32,807 bases of DNA from Cryomorphaceae bacterium ASP10-05a. GTDB lineage: Bacteria; Bacteroidota; Bacteroidia; Flavobacteriales_D; Sanyastnellaceae. Below the pieces are notes generated by a model. The model searched no databases and had not been told where the DNA came from. It worked only from the letters and a program-made list of their open reading frames with translations. This document shows positions 1-6,923 of the stretch, piece after piece. The DNA is taken from assembly GCA_000981645.1 (NCBI GenBank), contig LAQC01000009.1, forward strand, positions 54,185 through 86,991, in the 5' to 3' direction. The translations under genes and the position numbers were made by a program. Position 1 is the first letter of the stretch. Each line of letters opens with the position of its first letter.

Positions 1-230
1 GAACCACTCTTGTAAACCACGATACAACCAATAGGAGGTCTTCCGTTTTTTACTTCACTCAGAGATATGGCTTCAATATCCTCGGTAAAACTGTCTCTAT
101 CGTCACTGTCTCTAAAATTATACCCAGAGTCTGAGCTAATATTCAACCTAGAATAGGTAACCGTTTTCTTCTCCACTGCTAAATCTATTAGCGTCTCTCT
201 TATTTCTAAATTTACGTATATCTCGTCCAT
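1..230 (-). CDS. Unidentified protein, N-terminal part (gene cut by left edge)
   Basis: An open frame begins with ATG at 228-230 and reads leftward off the window, giving 76 codons with no stop. The visible protein starts MDEIYVNLEIRETL, is acidic, and has a short motif, NGRPPIGCIVVYKSG, near the cut end. There is no signal peptide, so it is probably cytoplasmic. The pattern 'helix, TYS-L, GRP-(L/I), hydrophobic strand' recalls a small uncharacterised family often found near restriction genes, but this is a weak memory-based resemblance and the window holds no restriction gene. A perfect -7 promoter element lies just upstream (249-256), which supports this start. Confidence 0.6.
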   Translation of the reverse strand, partial: MDEIYVNLEIRETLIDLAVEKKTVTYSRLNISSDSGYNFRDSDDRDSFTEDIEAISLSEVKNGRPPIGCIVVYKSG

Positions 231-248
231 AGTGTACTAGCTTAAAAT

Positions 249-256
249 CAAATGTA
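249..256 (-). promoter_or_regulatory. Putative -7 promoter element for the left-edge gene
   Basis: On the minus strand the sequence is TACATTTG, a full match to the Bacteroidota -7 consensus TAnnTTTG. Transcription would start near 243, leaving a leader of about a dozen bases. I see no clear -33 TTG at the expected distance, so this is a moderate call. Confidence 0.4.
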
Positions 257-899
257 GGCCTTTTTTAGGTGGATGTTTACCAGGTGTTCACTGAGAGCAA
301 TAAATGGAAAAAGAGGAGTAGGGTAGTTTGATTATTTAAGTTTTTCTGCAATTCTAGAGGAATGTGTTTAGTTGAATTCTGCAAAACCACCGAAAAAAGG
401 GAATCTCTACTTAATAGAGATACTACTCGCTAGTTATGATAATCCTAGAATCTAGACAACTGCATAAAGAACGCCTACAAAAGTTTCCGGCTTTTACCTT
501 TAATTCTCCAGCTCATAAATCTTCTTCATCTTAAAATGCATTTATGGAGCTATTTTAGGTTAATGTTTCTTGCTTTTGGCTGAGGGCATCTCATCTCTTT
601 CCAGACATAAAAAGAATTATTTAGAGGATTATAAGTGCTTTTTTTTCTAAAACACCTCTTTTTGATAGAAAAACACTTGCTTTTGAATGTAGCCGCCTAG
701 TTTTTATTGTTTTTAAGTTTGTATTTAAAAACTTGTAAGTTAATGTGTTGATTTATTCTGAATTTGCAAATGAAGGAATGCACGAAGCAGTCGTGTAGGA
801 AAATTCCTAATAACTACGTGTTTATTCATGGGACGCATATGTGTTCTACTTTTGGACTCAAGTAAGTTAGCTATTTAGCCTTCTCTCCAAACTTATTTA

Positions 900-929
900 A
901 AATCAATGGCCTCTCGGGGCTATTGATTT
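900..929. repeat. Inverted repeat, 12-bp arms, in the left gap
   Basis: The arms at 900-911 and 918-929 pair over 12 bases with one G-U pair and a 6-base loop. The outer bases 882-888 (TCTCTCC) and 954-960 (GGAGAGA) are also complementary and could close a larger stem around it. No T-tract follows on the plus strand; on the minus strand only a short GATTTT follows. It may be part of a structured RNA, or an old terminator. Confidence 0.35.
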
Positions 930-1103
930 CAATTAAATGCTAGTGATAAAGCAGGAGAGAGCCAGGAGCATTCATTAGGCTTTTAAAATGACTACTGGAA
1001 AAAAAATTAGCATATAGGAATAGAGAGTTCTGAAATGCTTATTGTGCTTATAGAGCATAAGAAAAACGTTGAAATCCGGGAAACCGGTGGGGTCAACAGG
1101 TTT

Positions 1104-1137
1104 ATCCCTGTTAGTTGGATTTATTCAGCTAGCAGGG
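1104..1137 (+). terminator. Possible intrinsic terminator or structured-RNA 3' end
   Basis: The arms at 1104-1116 (TCCCTGTTAGTTG) and 1125-1137 (CAGCTAGCAGGGA) form a 13-bp stem with two G-U pairs and an 8-base loop. It is followed by TTTATTGTTTTT, an interrupted T-tract. No coding frame lies upstream on the plus strand, so if this is a terminator it would end a non-coding transcript. An alternative small stem (AACAGG at 1094 with CCTGTT at 1106) competes with the left arm. Confidence 0.35.
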
Positions 1138-1764
1138 ATTTATTGTTTTTGACTGTTTCTTTAACTTAAATCATTTAGTTATCAAGTTTTATATGAATCC
1201 ACTGACAAGTGTATAGAGTCGTTTAGTTATGGTTTAGGGTATAAAGATCTTTTTGTGCTAATCTTGTGTTGTTTCGCTTTATTTAGAAATGAGTTTTTGT
1301 CGTAACAGTTTTAAAAATTTTCCTTCTGGTCTTACGTCGTTGTTTCTAGCTTCTTATAGAAGAAATCTTTTTAACGTAAAAAATGCAGAGGAGATGAACC
1401 ACAGATTGCGTAGAGTTTATTTGATATTTACTACAGGCGTTCAATCGATTTACGAGCATTTTCTGTTTTGCGCACATAATTAATATTATGTTAAGTAAGG
1501 AGTCTGAAAACGCCTTTCCCTCTTTACTTATCTACCCCAAATTGTAATCAACCTAAAGTTTTGCTTCATTAAAATTAAGAAACACATACAAATCATAAAA
1601 ACAAAAAGCGCTAAGAAGCTAAAGCTTAACCCCGCCATCGTTGTGCTTTTCCAGAAATCGTGGGCGAGATCATTCCTAGTGTTTTCTGAAAAACTCTAAA
1701 GATTTACACAATACACCCTTAATAAAATCATTGATCTTTTGCTTAAACCTGAATATCACTGCTC

Positions 1765-1772
1765 TACATTTA
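1765..1772 (+). promoter_or_regulatory. Weak -7-like element before the barrel gene
   Basis: TACATTTA matches TAnnTTTG at 7 of 8 positions. TTTTGC at 1737-1742 is the only candidate upstream element, and its distance (23 bases) is at the long end. The predicted leader to the ATG at 1798 would be about 20 bases. Confidence 0.25.
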
Positions 1773-1797
1773 CTTCAATCAAAAATTTTAATTAATT

Positions 1798-2565
1798 ATG
1801 AAAAAACAATGTTTACTTCTAATCTGTGCGATTAGTTTTGCTTTTCTTGGTAATAGCCAAGATTTGACGTCAAAAAAGGGAGAATCAATGTTACCTGAAG
1901 CTGGAGATTATGCGCTAGGTTTTGATGCTGCACCTTTCTTAAACTATGTAGGTAACTTAATGAATTCAGGAGCTAATACCTCTCCTACTGCCGATTTTAT
2001 GTCTGGATATGATGCTTCTATAACAGGTAAGTATTTTAAAGATGCGCAAAATGCGTATAGAGGTTCGGTAAGAATCGGTTTAGGGAGTACTACCGAGACT
2101 GATGCTGCTGGAAATGAGATGAAAGCATCTTATAATGCTGTTTCTTTAGGCGCTGGTATAGAAAAAAGAAGAGGAACAACTCGTGTACAAGGTTTCTATG
2201 GAGCTCAAGCAGGGGTAAGTCTTGGAGGAAGTTCTATGTCAAATGATTACGATGAAGCTTTATCGGCAACTAATCCAGGAGATCCGATGATGCCTAGAGT
2301 AACTGAAGTTGACGGTGGATCTTCTTTCGGTATAGGTTTGGGAGCCTTTGCAGGTGTAGAGCTATTTATTTTCCCTAAAACTTCAATCGGATTTGAATAC
2401 GGATGGGGTCTAGGATTTAATTCTACTGGCGCAGGAGAAGCAACTACAGAAATATGGGATGGAAATGAAGCTATTTCTACAACAATTGAAACTGGATCTT
2501 CTAGTTCTTTTGGAATAGACACTAACAACGGTGGAGGAGCATTAAACGTTATATTCCACTTCTAG
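1798..2565 (+). CDS. Outer-membrane beta-barrel protein
   Basis: A 255-residue protein with a signal peptide (MKKQCLLLICAISFAFLGNSQ, cleaved near residue 20). A glycine- and serine-rich body follows with alternating hydrophobic/polar stretches ending in aromatic residues, and the C-terminus is NVIFHF, the terminal phenylalanine typical of outer-membrane barrels. The early segment GDYALGFDAAPFLNYVGNL is a pattern I associate with uncharacterised Bacteroidota barrel proteins. Its length suits an 8-10-strand barrel. No enzyme motif or ligand site can be seen. It is a single-gene transcript closed by a strong terminator immediately downstream. The overall class is well supported; the specific function is unknown. 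Confidence 0.8.
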   Translation: MKKQCLLLICAISFAFLGNSQDLTSKKGESMLPEAGDYALGFDAAPFLNYVGNLMNSGANTSPTADFMSGYDASITGKYFKDAQNAYRGSVRIGLGSTTETDAAGNEMKASYNAVSLGAGIEKRRGTTRVQGFYGAQAGVSLGGSSMSNDYDEALSATNPGDPMMPRVTEVDGGSSFGIGLGAFAGVELFIFPKTSIGFEYGWGLGFNSTGAGEATTEIWDGNEAISTTIETGSSSSFGIDTNNGGGALNVIFHF

Positions 2566-2589
2566 TAGAATAAAGAAATAATGAATTTA

Positions 2590-2617
2590 AAAGCCCATCG
2601 AAAGATGGGCTTTTTTT
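2590..2617 (+). terminator. Intrinsic terminator of the barrel gene
   Basis: A perfect 9-bp stem (AAGCCCATC at 2591-2599, GATGGGCTT at 2604-2612) with a GAAA tetraloop, followed by a run of T and then ATGCCC. It lies 25 bases after the stop codon at 2565. Confidence 0.9.
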
Positions 2618-2970
2618 ATGCCCTTATATTTCGGAAGTAAATTAAGTACTGTGCCCATCTTCTTAATCTTGTCGTCCTTAATCTTCATTGGAGTCATCTC
2701 AACTCTCTCCTATTTTCAAGTGTTTCAATAGCTGTTTTTTTAAAGAGTGCTTTTGTACTGCTTTTCCATTTTATGATTGTGTCCTGTTTTCTTTTACATC
2801 TGATCGAGACGCTAAATCTGATGAATTAAATAGAATAGCATAGGTGTATCTGTAGTGCTATCAGCTATTGTTGTCGTGCTTTCGCTGATGTGTAAAGACG
2901 GAATAATTCTACTTATTGAATCTATAGTTCCATATCCACAACTGCCTATGGACCTTTAAAAATAAAGGAA
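2618..2970. other. Gap of about 350 bases, no gene seen
   Basis: Stops occur in all frames. The longest protein-like piece is a 35-codon minus-strand frame that starts near 2694 and reads through the terminator. That position, and the lack of any known motif, make a real gene unlikely. No strong hairpin ends the minus-strand lipoprotein gene that finishes at 2971. Confidence 0.45.
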
Positions 2971-3774
2971 TTACTTTTTTAGATTGAAGATGATTCTATC
3001 CTCTTCGGTGCCTGGCATATCTTGGATGTCTATGATCTTAATAGCCGCATGCAGCATGTTTAGGGTGTCGTAGCGAGTAATTAGAATATCGTCTATTTCT
3101 AGATTAGCTATTGTTACGGATGGTTCACCAGTATCATAGGTAATCCCAGCAAACGATTGTCTAGCAGATCCATAATTGAATAAATTATTTCTAATGAATT
3201 TAATTCCTGAATAAGCTCCTAAGCTATTCTCCTGATTTTCATTGTCAGTTACATCAAACTGAACTAAATCTACTCCACTGCTGTCTGCTAGAGAGGCCAA
3301 AACTAATGGCTCCAACTCTGTGATGTTAAAACCATTGGTGTTTTCTGTAGAGAAATTTGAGTAAAGTTCATGTCCCGTACTTTCTACCATTACAGGATCA
3401 TCATTCACTTCTGCTACTCGTGATGTTTGACCAGTACGTCCTTCTGCATCTGTTATCGTAAATATAACGTTCCATTCTGCTATAGTATCATTCTCTAATT
3501 CGAATGTATAGATCGAGTTACTAGAGACCCCTGAAAGCTCGTCTTCATAAACCACCGAAGTAACTCCACCTTCCGGCTGAGTGCTAATCACCAATAAGCT
3601 CAATTCTGCATCACCGGCAATTCCTTCTATCGAATATTCGATTACATCGTCTAGATTTATACTTTGTACATAGGTGTTTGGTGTAACCACTACACTGGGC
3701 GATACAGGGTCTTCATCACAGGAAACACTAACCAATGCTATAAATAGGGACAAAAGGATACTTGAATTCTTCAT
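2971..3774 (-). CDS. Lipoprotein of unknown function
   Basis: A 267-residue protein with a lipoprotein signal: MKNSSILLSLFIALVSVSC, with Cys19 as the acylation site followed by DED, which suits an outer-membrane lipoprotein. The first part (about 30-130) reads as beta-rich and could be an immunoglobulin-like domain (ITDAEGRTGQTSRVAEVND). The second part (about 135-267) has short strands around ELEPLVLASLADSSGVDLVQFD. I do not recognise a named family. The gene stands alone, with gaps of about 350 and 970 bases on either side. Confidence 0.7.
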   Translation of the reverse strand: MKNSSILLSLFIALVSVSCDEDPVSPSVVVTPNTYVQSINLDDVIEYSIEGIAGDAELSLLVISTQPEGGVTSVVYEDELSGVSSNSIYTFELENDTIAEWNVIFTITDAEGRTGQTSRVAEVNDDPVMVESTGHELYSNFSTENTNGFNITELEPLVLASLADSSGVDLVQFDVTDNENQENSLGAYSGIKFIRNNLFNYGSARQSFAGITYDTGEPSVTIANLEIDDILITRYDTLNMLHAAIKIIDIQDMPGTEEDRIIFNLKK

Positions 3775-3963
3775 TTGAAATGGACTAATAGTAAAACACT
3801 AACCAAGATACGTTGGCGGATGCTAATTTAGTGTGTTTGTCCTTAGTTATTCCATTCTTACTGGCATTGCATTTCACTTTTAATACCAACTTAGATGCGA
3901 CTGGGCGTCTAGCGATATACAGCCTGGGTTAACTTTGGTAAGCTCAAAAAGTTTATAACAATA

Positions 3964-3997
3964 GAAAGCCGCTAAGAGCATTCCCTTAGCAGCTTTC
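3964..3997 (+). repeat. Imperfect 13-bp inverted repeat (possible terminator)
   Basis: The arms at 3964-3976 (GAAAGCCGCTAAG) and 3985-3997 (CTTAGCAGCTTTC) differ at one position, with an 8-base loop. It is followed on the plus strand by TCCTTTATTAAA, a weak T-tract. No gene lies directly before it on the plus strand, so the transcript it would end is unknown. Confidence 0.35.
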
Positions 3998-4658
3998 TCC
4001 TTTATTAAATAACCATAAATGAATATGTTATTTAGTCTTAAATGTCTTTAGATGCAGACTTTTTGGTATGTGTTACCTTTAAAAGTCTACTGTATTATTA
4101 CCCTTGCCTATTCTCCAAGCTGCAGTTAAATTGTAGCTGTCATTCTCTAATTAATGTGTGTGAAATGAACTTGACTTCTTTTCCCCTTCTTTCTACGCAT
4201 GACTTTGATTAAGGTTTAACATTCTCAATACATCTTTCTTCAAGTTAGCTAGTTGACTCACCTTAGTCCTATACTTCACAGTTTATTTAAGCTTTGTTTG
4301 TCTCTAGTAAACCTACATTTTTCAATAAAATATTCCTTTGCAAATCGAAGGTCTTTACTGTATCTGATGCCTCTAGGTATTTCTAAGAGACTTGAAGTTA
4401 CAATCGCTTCATAACTACTTTCAGCCGACAATTATAGCTAATTTCAATGTTGTGTAAAGTTACTATAATGTTAAATTTATCTAAAGAAATTGTTAAGTGT
4501 ATGGCTGTATAATTGTCTGTAGTTCAATGTTTAGTAATTAAAAAGCAATGACTTAAACTGCTATATCATTACTGCGCCTAGTTTGTAATAATCTATGCCA
4601 TAAACGAAAAAAAATGATTAATGCATTAGATCTGCAGGGGTAAGAGATTAGAGTAAAA

Positions 4659-4670
4659 GCGTTGCAACGC
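4659..4670. repeat. Iterated palindrome copy 1 (GCGTTGCAACGC)
   Basis: A perfect 12-bp palindrome between genes, 29 bases beyond the terminator of the T9SS cargo gene. The identical 12-mer recurs at 6824-6835 and 19902-19913. Confidence 0.85.
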
Positions 4671-4694
4671 GGGAATAAATAAAAGCTTAGCGCA

Positions 4695-4728
4695 TAAAAA
4701 AGGCTGCTAGCAAAATGCCAGCAGCCTT
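4695..4728 (-). terminator. Intrinsic terminator of the T9SS cargo gene
   Basis: Arms at 4700-4711 and 4717-4728 flank a 5-base loop. Read on the minus strand the one imperfect position is a G-U pair, and a T-run (TTTTTTATGCGC) follows. On the plus strand the same position is an A-C mismatch, which fixes the working strand as minus. It lies 22 bases beyond the stop at 4751. Confidence 0.88.
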
Positions 4729-4750
4729 AAAATCGGTTAATATCTGAGTG

Positions 4751-6568
4751 TTATTTCAGAACTTGAACCATAGTATTAGCAGTGTTTCCTGAGCTGTCTA
4801 AAACTCTTAGCGTGTACAGCCCATTATTAAATGCTGAAACATTCAGGACATATACTGAAGAACCGTTAGCTATATTTTCTGTGAAAACCAACTCACCTAA
4901 TAGGGAATATACTTCTATAGAAGAGTCTTTGTTAAATCCTTTTAAGTTTATGTTTACTAAACTGTTAGATGGGTTTGGATAAACTCTTCCTAGAGATGAA
5001 ATAGTACTTTCTTCAACGCCAGAAACCAATCCATGAAACCAGTTGTGAGTGATTTCTACTGTAGATGTTCTTACAGCTTCATCTTCTATCATTAGTAAGT
5101 CTACACCAATGTAAACTACTTTAAATCCATTGTGTTCTATTCTAGCTCCACCAAACTTGGTTTCATCGTTTCCATAATGTAATATTCCAAAACCACCTGG
5201 TATAGGGTCTATTTGGTCTGGGTAAATATTAGCACCTCCATAAATGTTTTCAATAGAAGAATTCCCTAATGAACCAAATAGAGGGTCATTCGATACGAAG
5301 GTCATTTGGCTATCAGAAGCACTTCCGTCTCCTACGTAGTTCACTCCTAGATATGAGGTCATGAATTCTTGAGTTATAGCTGTTCCTTCGTTATTGAACG
5401 TATCCCAAGCCACATCTTGTCCTACTACCATAAGATTTCCTCCATTGTCCATAAACGCTTTAAGCGCCTCTACTCCTTCATCTGTAAATGAGGGGAATGT
5501 CCAACCTACATTGTAATACACATGACCCACTTCCGAAAGTTGATCGGCCATAATAGCTTCTGTAAATTTATCTATGTCCAACGTAGCATGCGTAGTATTT
5601 TCTGCAGCTACTAAACCAGCTACGAAATCTGAATTCATAACAGTAGAAACACCACCGTTATCTACCACTAGATCTGTAATCCCAGATGCTACGAAGTAGT
5701 CTACAGTAATAGCTACATTCTCAGGATAAGTTAGTGACGAAATCTCTACTGTATAATTAGCAAGCGCTGCAGTAGTTCCCGGTGTAACTGCCAAACTCAC
5801 ATCTGTTCCAGAAAGAGCTTCAGCCATAATTAGTAGAGAAGAACCATCACTTGAACCCGCTGCTGAAATTTCAGCAGCCCAATCTGAAGGTGCATCTGAA
5901 GTAACAGTTATTACCAGTTCTTCAGCATTCATCTCGTTTTCGTTATTCAATGTAAATGTAAATGCATTTCCATCTCCAGCATCTTGAACAGATGATACTG
6001 AAGTGTCATCGAGCTGTACGTCCAAACTTTGAACAGCACACTCCTGAGCTATCGCTAAATGTTCAGCAGCAGTCACCTGACCACTTTCCTGAATCATTCC
6101 ATCAGCACACACAGTGTACATTGTAGGCCAGAAGTTGATGGCATATGTTTGAGTAATTTCATCTGAATCTATGATTGGGTAAAGTGTTCCAGTAACCCAG
6201 TCTCCCGTAGTATTGGTTCCTGTTCCATTTAAGTCTTCAGTGGTGGTAGATCCGTCTCCTTCTATCATGAACACCATGATATCATCTGTAGTATACGCAC
6301 TTACACCAGCCATTCCTGCTGGGCCGTGGTTGGTATAGATTTCTTCAAGGGTTCCGCCAGTATGATAAGCCCAACATGGGCCACACCAAGTAGCAGAGAA
6401 GTCTAGAATTACAGTATAGCCGTCATCCAAATAAGATTGAAGGTTATGTTCTACCCCTTCTATGTCTGTCATAGTCCAATCTGGAGCTATTGTACCGTCT
6501 GCTAGTTGGGCGTTAGAGACTGTAGCCAATAGCAGGCAAATAGTTAAAAGTGTATAAATTGATTTCAT
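4751..6568 (-). CDS. T9SS-secreted protein with thioredoxin-fold domain
   Basis: A 605-residue exported protein. Residues 1-20 are a signal peptide (cleavage SNA-Q). Residues about 25-180 form a redoxin/TlpA-like domain: PDWTMTDIEG, then SATWCGPCWAYH with the CGPC redox pair at 62-65, and a later INFWPTMYTVCADG segment where a cis-proline would be expected. Residues about 190-300 look like a beta-sandwich. Residues about 310-515 include a stretch (GGNLMVVGQDVAWDTF) like the cores found in other large Bacteroidota surface proteins. Residues 529-605 are a T9SS type A sorting domain (VYPNPSN ... GLYTLRVLDSSGN), so the protein should cross the outer membrane and be anchored or released. The redox substrate is unknown. 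A disulfide reductase or isomerase role is an inference from CGPC. Confidence 0.88.
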   Translation of the reverse strand: MKSIYTLLTICLLLATVSNAQLADGTIAPDWTMTDIEGVEHNLQSYLDDGYTVILDFSATWCGPCWAYHTGGTLEEIYTNHGPAGMAGVSAYTTDDIMVFMIEGDGSTTTEDLNGTGTNTTGDWVTGTLYPIIDSDEITQTYAINFWPTMYTVCADGMIQESGQVTAAEHLAIAQECAVQSLDVQLDDTSVSSVQDAGDGNAFTFTLNNENEMNAEELVITVTSDAPSDWAAEISAAGSSDGSSLLIMAEALSGTDVSLAVTPGTTAALANYTVEISSLTYPENVAITVDYFVASGITDLVVDNGGVSTVMNSDFVAGLVAAENTTHATLDIDKFTEAIMADQLSEVGHVYYNVGWTFPSFTDEGVEALKAFMDNGGNLMVVGQDVAWDTFNNEGTAITQEFMTSYLGVNYVGDGSASDSQMTFVSNDPLFGSLGNSSIENIYGGANIYPDQIDPIPGGFGILHYGNDETKFGGARIEHNGFKVVYIGVDLLMIEDEAVRTSTVEITHNWFHGLVSGVEESTISSLGRVYPNPSNSLVNINLKGFNKDSSIEVYSLLGELVFTENIANGSSVYVLNVSAFNNGLYTLRVLDSSGNTANTMVQVLK

Positions 6569-6865
6569 GTAAGTTGATATTAAGGTTTGGTCAGCAATTT
6601 AGGGCATATTTATCAATATGAAATCTACTTAGCATGGACTATTGTTGGAAGCTTAAACTATGAGGTGGTTTAATTCTTATTCTAGAAACGGGAATTATTA
6701 TGTTTGGCGATGTCTTCTTGGGCTTTTGATAATGAGATTTAAAGCGAAGATGTATGCTCTATAGGGAGTTCTGGTGTGCGCTCCGTTTTCGGGGTAATCT
6801 TTAGCTTTAATACTTCGGATATTGCGTTGCAACGCTCAACCAGCTTCAAAGACAAGCGCACAAAA
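6569..6865. other. Gap between the T9SS gene and the typA terminator
   Basis: About 300 bases with no gene. It must hold the minus-strand promoter for the T9SS gene, but I find no full TAnnTTTG match on that strand. The palindrome GCGTTGCAACGC lies at 6824-6835. Confidence 0.45.
6824..6835. repeat. Iterated palindrome copy 2 (GCGTTGCAACGC)
   Basis: A perfect 12-bp palindrome identical to copies at 4659 and 19902. It lies 30 bases beyond the typA terminator arm, almost the same spacing as copy 1 has to its own neighbouring terminator (29 bases). Confidence 0.85.
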
Positions 6866-6890
6866 AAAGCCACTCCAAAGGAGTGGCTTT
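6861..6890 (-). terminator. Intrinsic terminator of typA
   Basis: A perfect 11-bp stem (AAAGCCACTCC at 6866-6876, GGAGTGGCTTT at 6880-6890) with a 3-base loop. On the minus strand it is followed by a T-run and then GTGCGC. It lies 33 bases past the typA stop codon. Confidence 0.9.
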
Positions 6891-6923
6891 AATACTATTC
6901 AATAAGTTTCTCGATTAAGTAGC

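Larger units (their letters stand above)
231..1797. other. Long gap without a convincing gene; several inverted repeats
   Basis: About 1.57 kb with stops in all frames, broken only by short frames. A 64-codon frame at 1289-1483 (+) has no family likeness or recognisable signal. Four inverted repeats are visible: 403-421 (7-bp arms), 900-929 (12-bp arms, one G-U), 1104-1137 (13-bp arms) and 1492-1530 (11-bp arms, one G-U). A 36-codon frame on the minus strand (1638-1528, beginning MAGLSFSFLALF) would encode one hydrophobic helix; it could be a small membrane peptide or chance. The gap could hold one or more small RNAs or a decayed gene. Confidence 0.5.
3775..4694. other. Gap of about 920 bases with one hairpin and one iterated palindrome
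   Basis: No frame of convincing length or composition is seen on either strand. It contains an imperfect 13-bp inverted repeat at 3964-3997 and, near its right end, the palindrome GCGTTGCAACGC (4659-4670). The rest is AT-rich and unremarkable. Confidence 0.5.

Noticed and set aside
1060-1140. Possible riboswitch or standard RNA (cobalamin, SRP, RNase P, tmRNA)
   Set aside because: None of the conserved core sequences of these RNAs can be seen; only generic stems are present.
1289-1483. 64-codon plus-strand frame in the left gap
   Set aside because: No signal, motif or promoter, and nothing in its composition suggests selection. The opposite strand shows a similarly meaningless frame.
1528-1638. 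36-codon hydrophobic minus-strand frame (MAGLSFSFLALF...)
   Set aside because: It could be a small membrane peptide, but T-rich DNA often encodes hydrophobic runs by chance and no promoter was found. Kept only as a remark in the gap entry.
2590-2694. 35-codon minus-strand frame ending in the barrel-gene terminator
   Set aside because: It reads through the terminator hairpin of the opposite gene and has no recognisable features.
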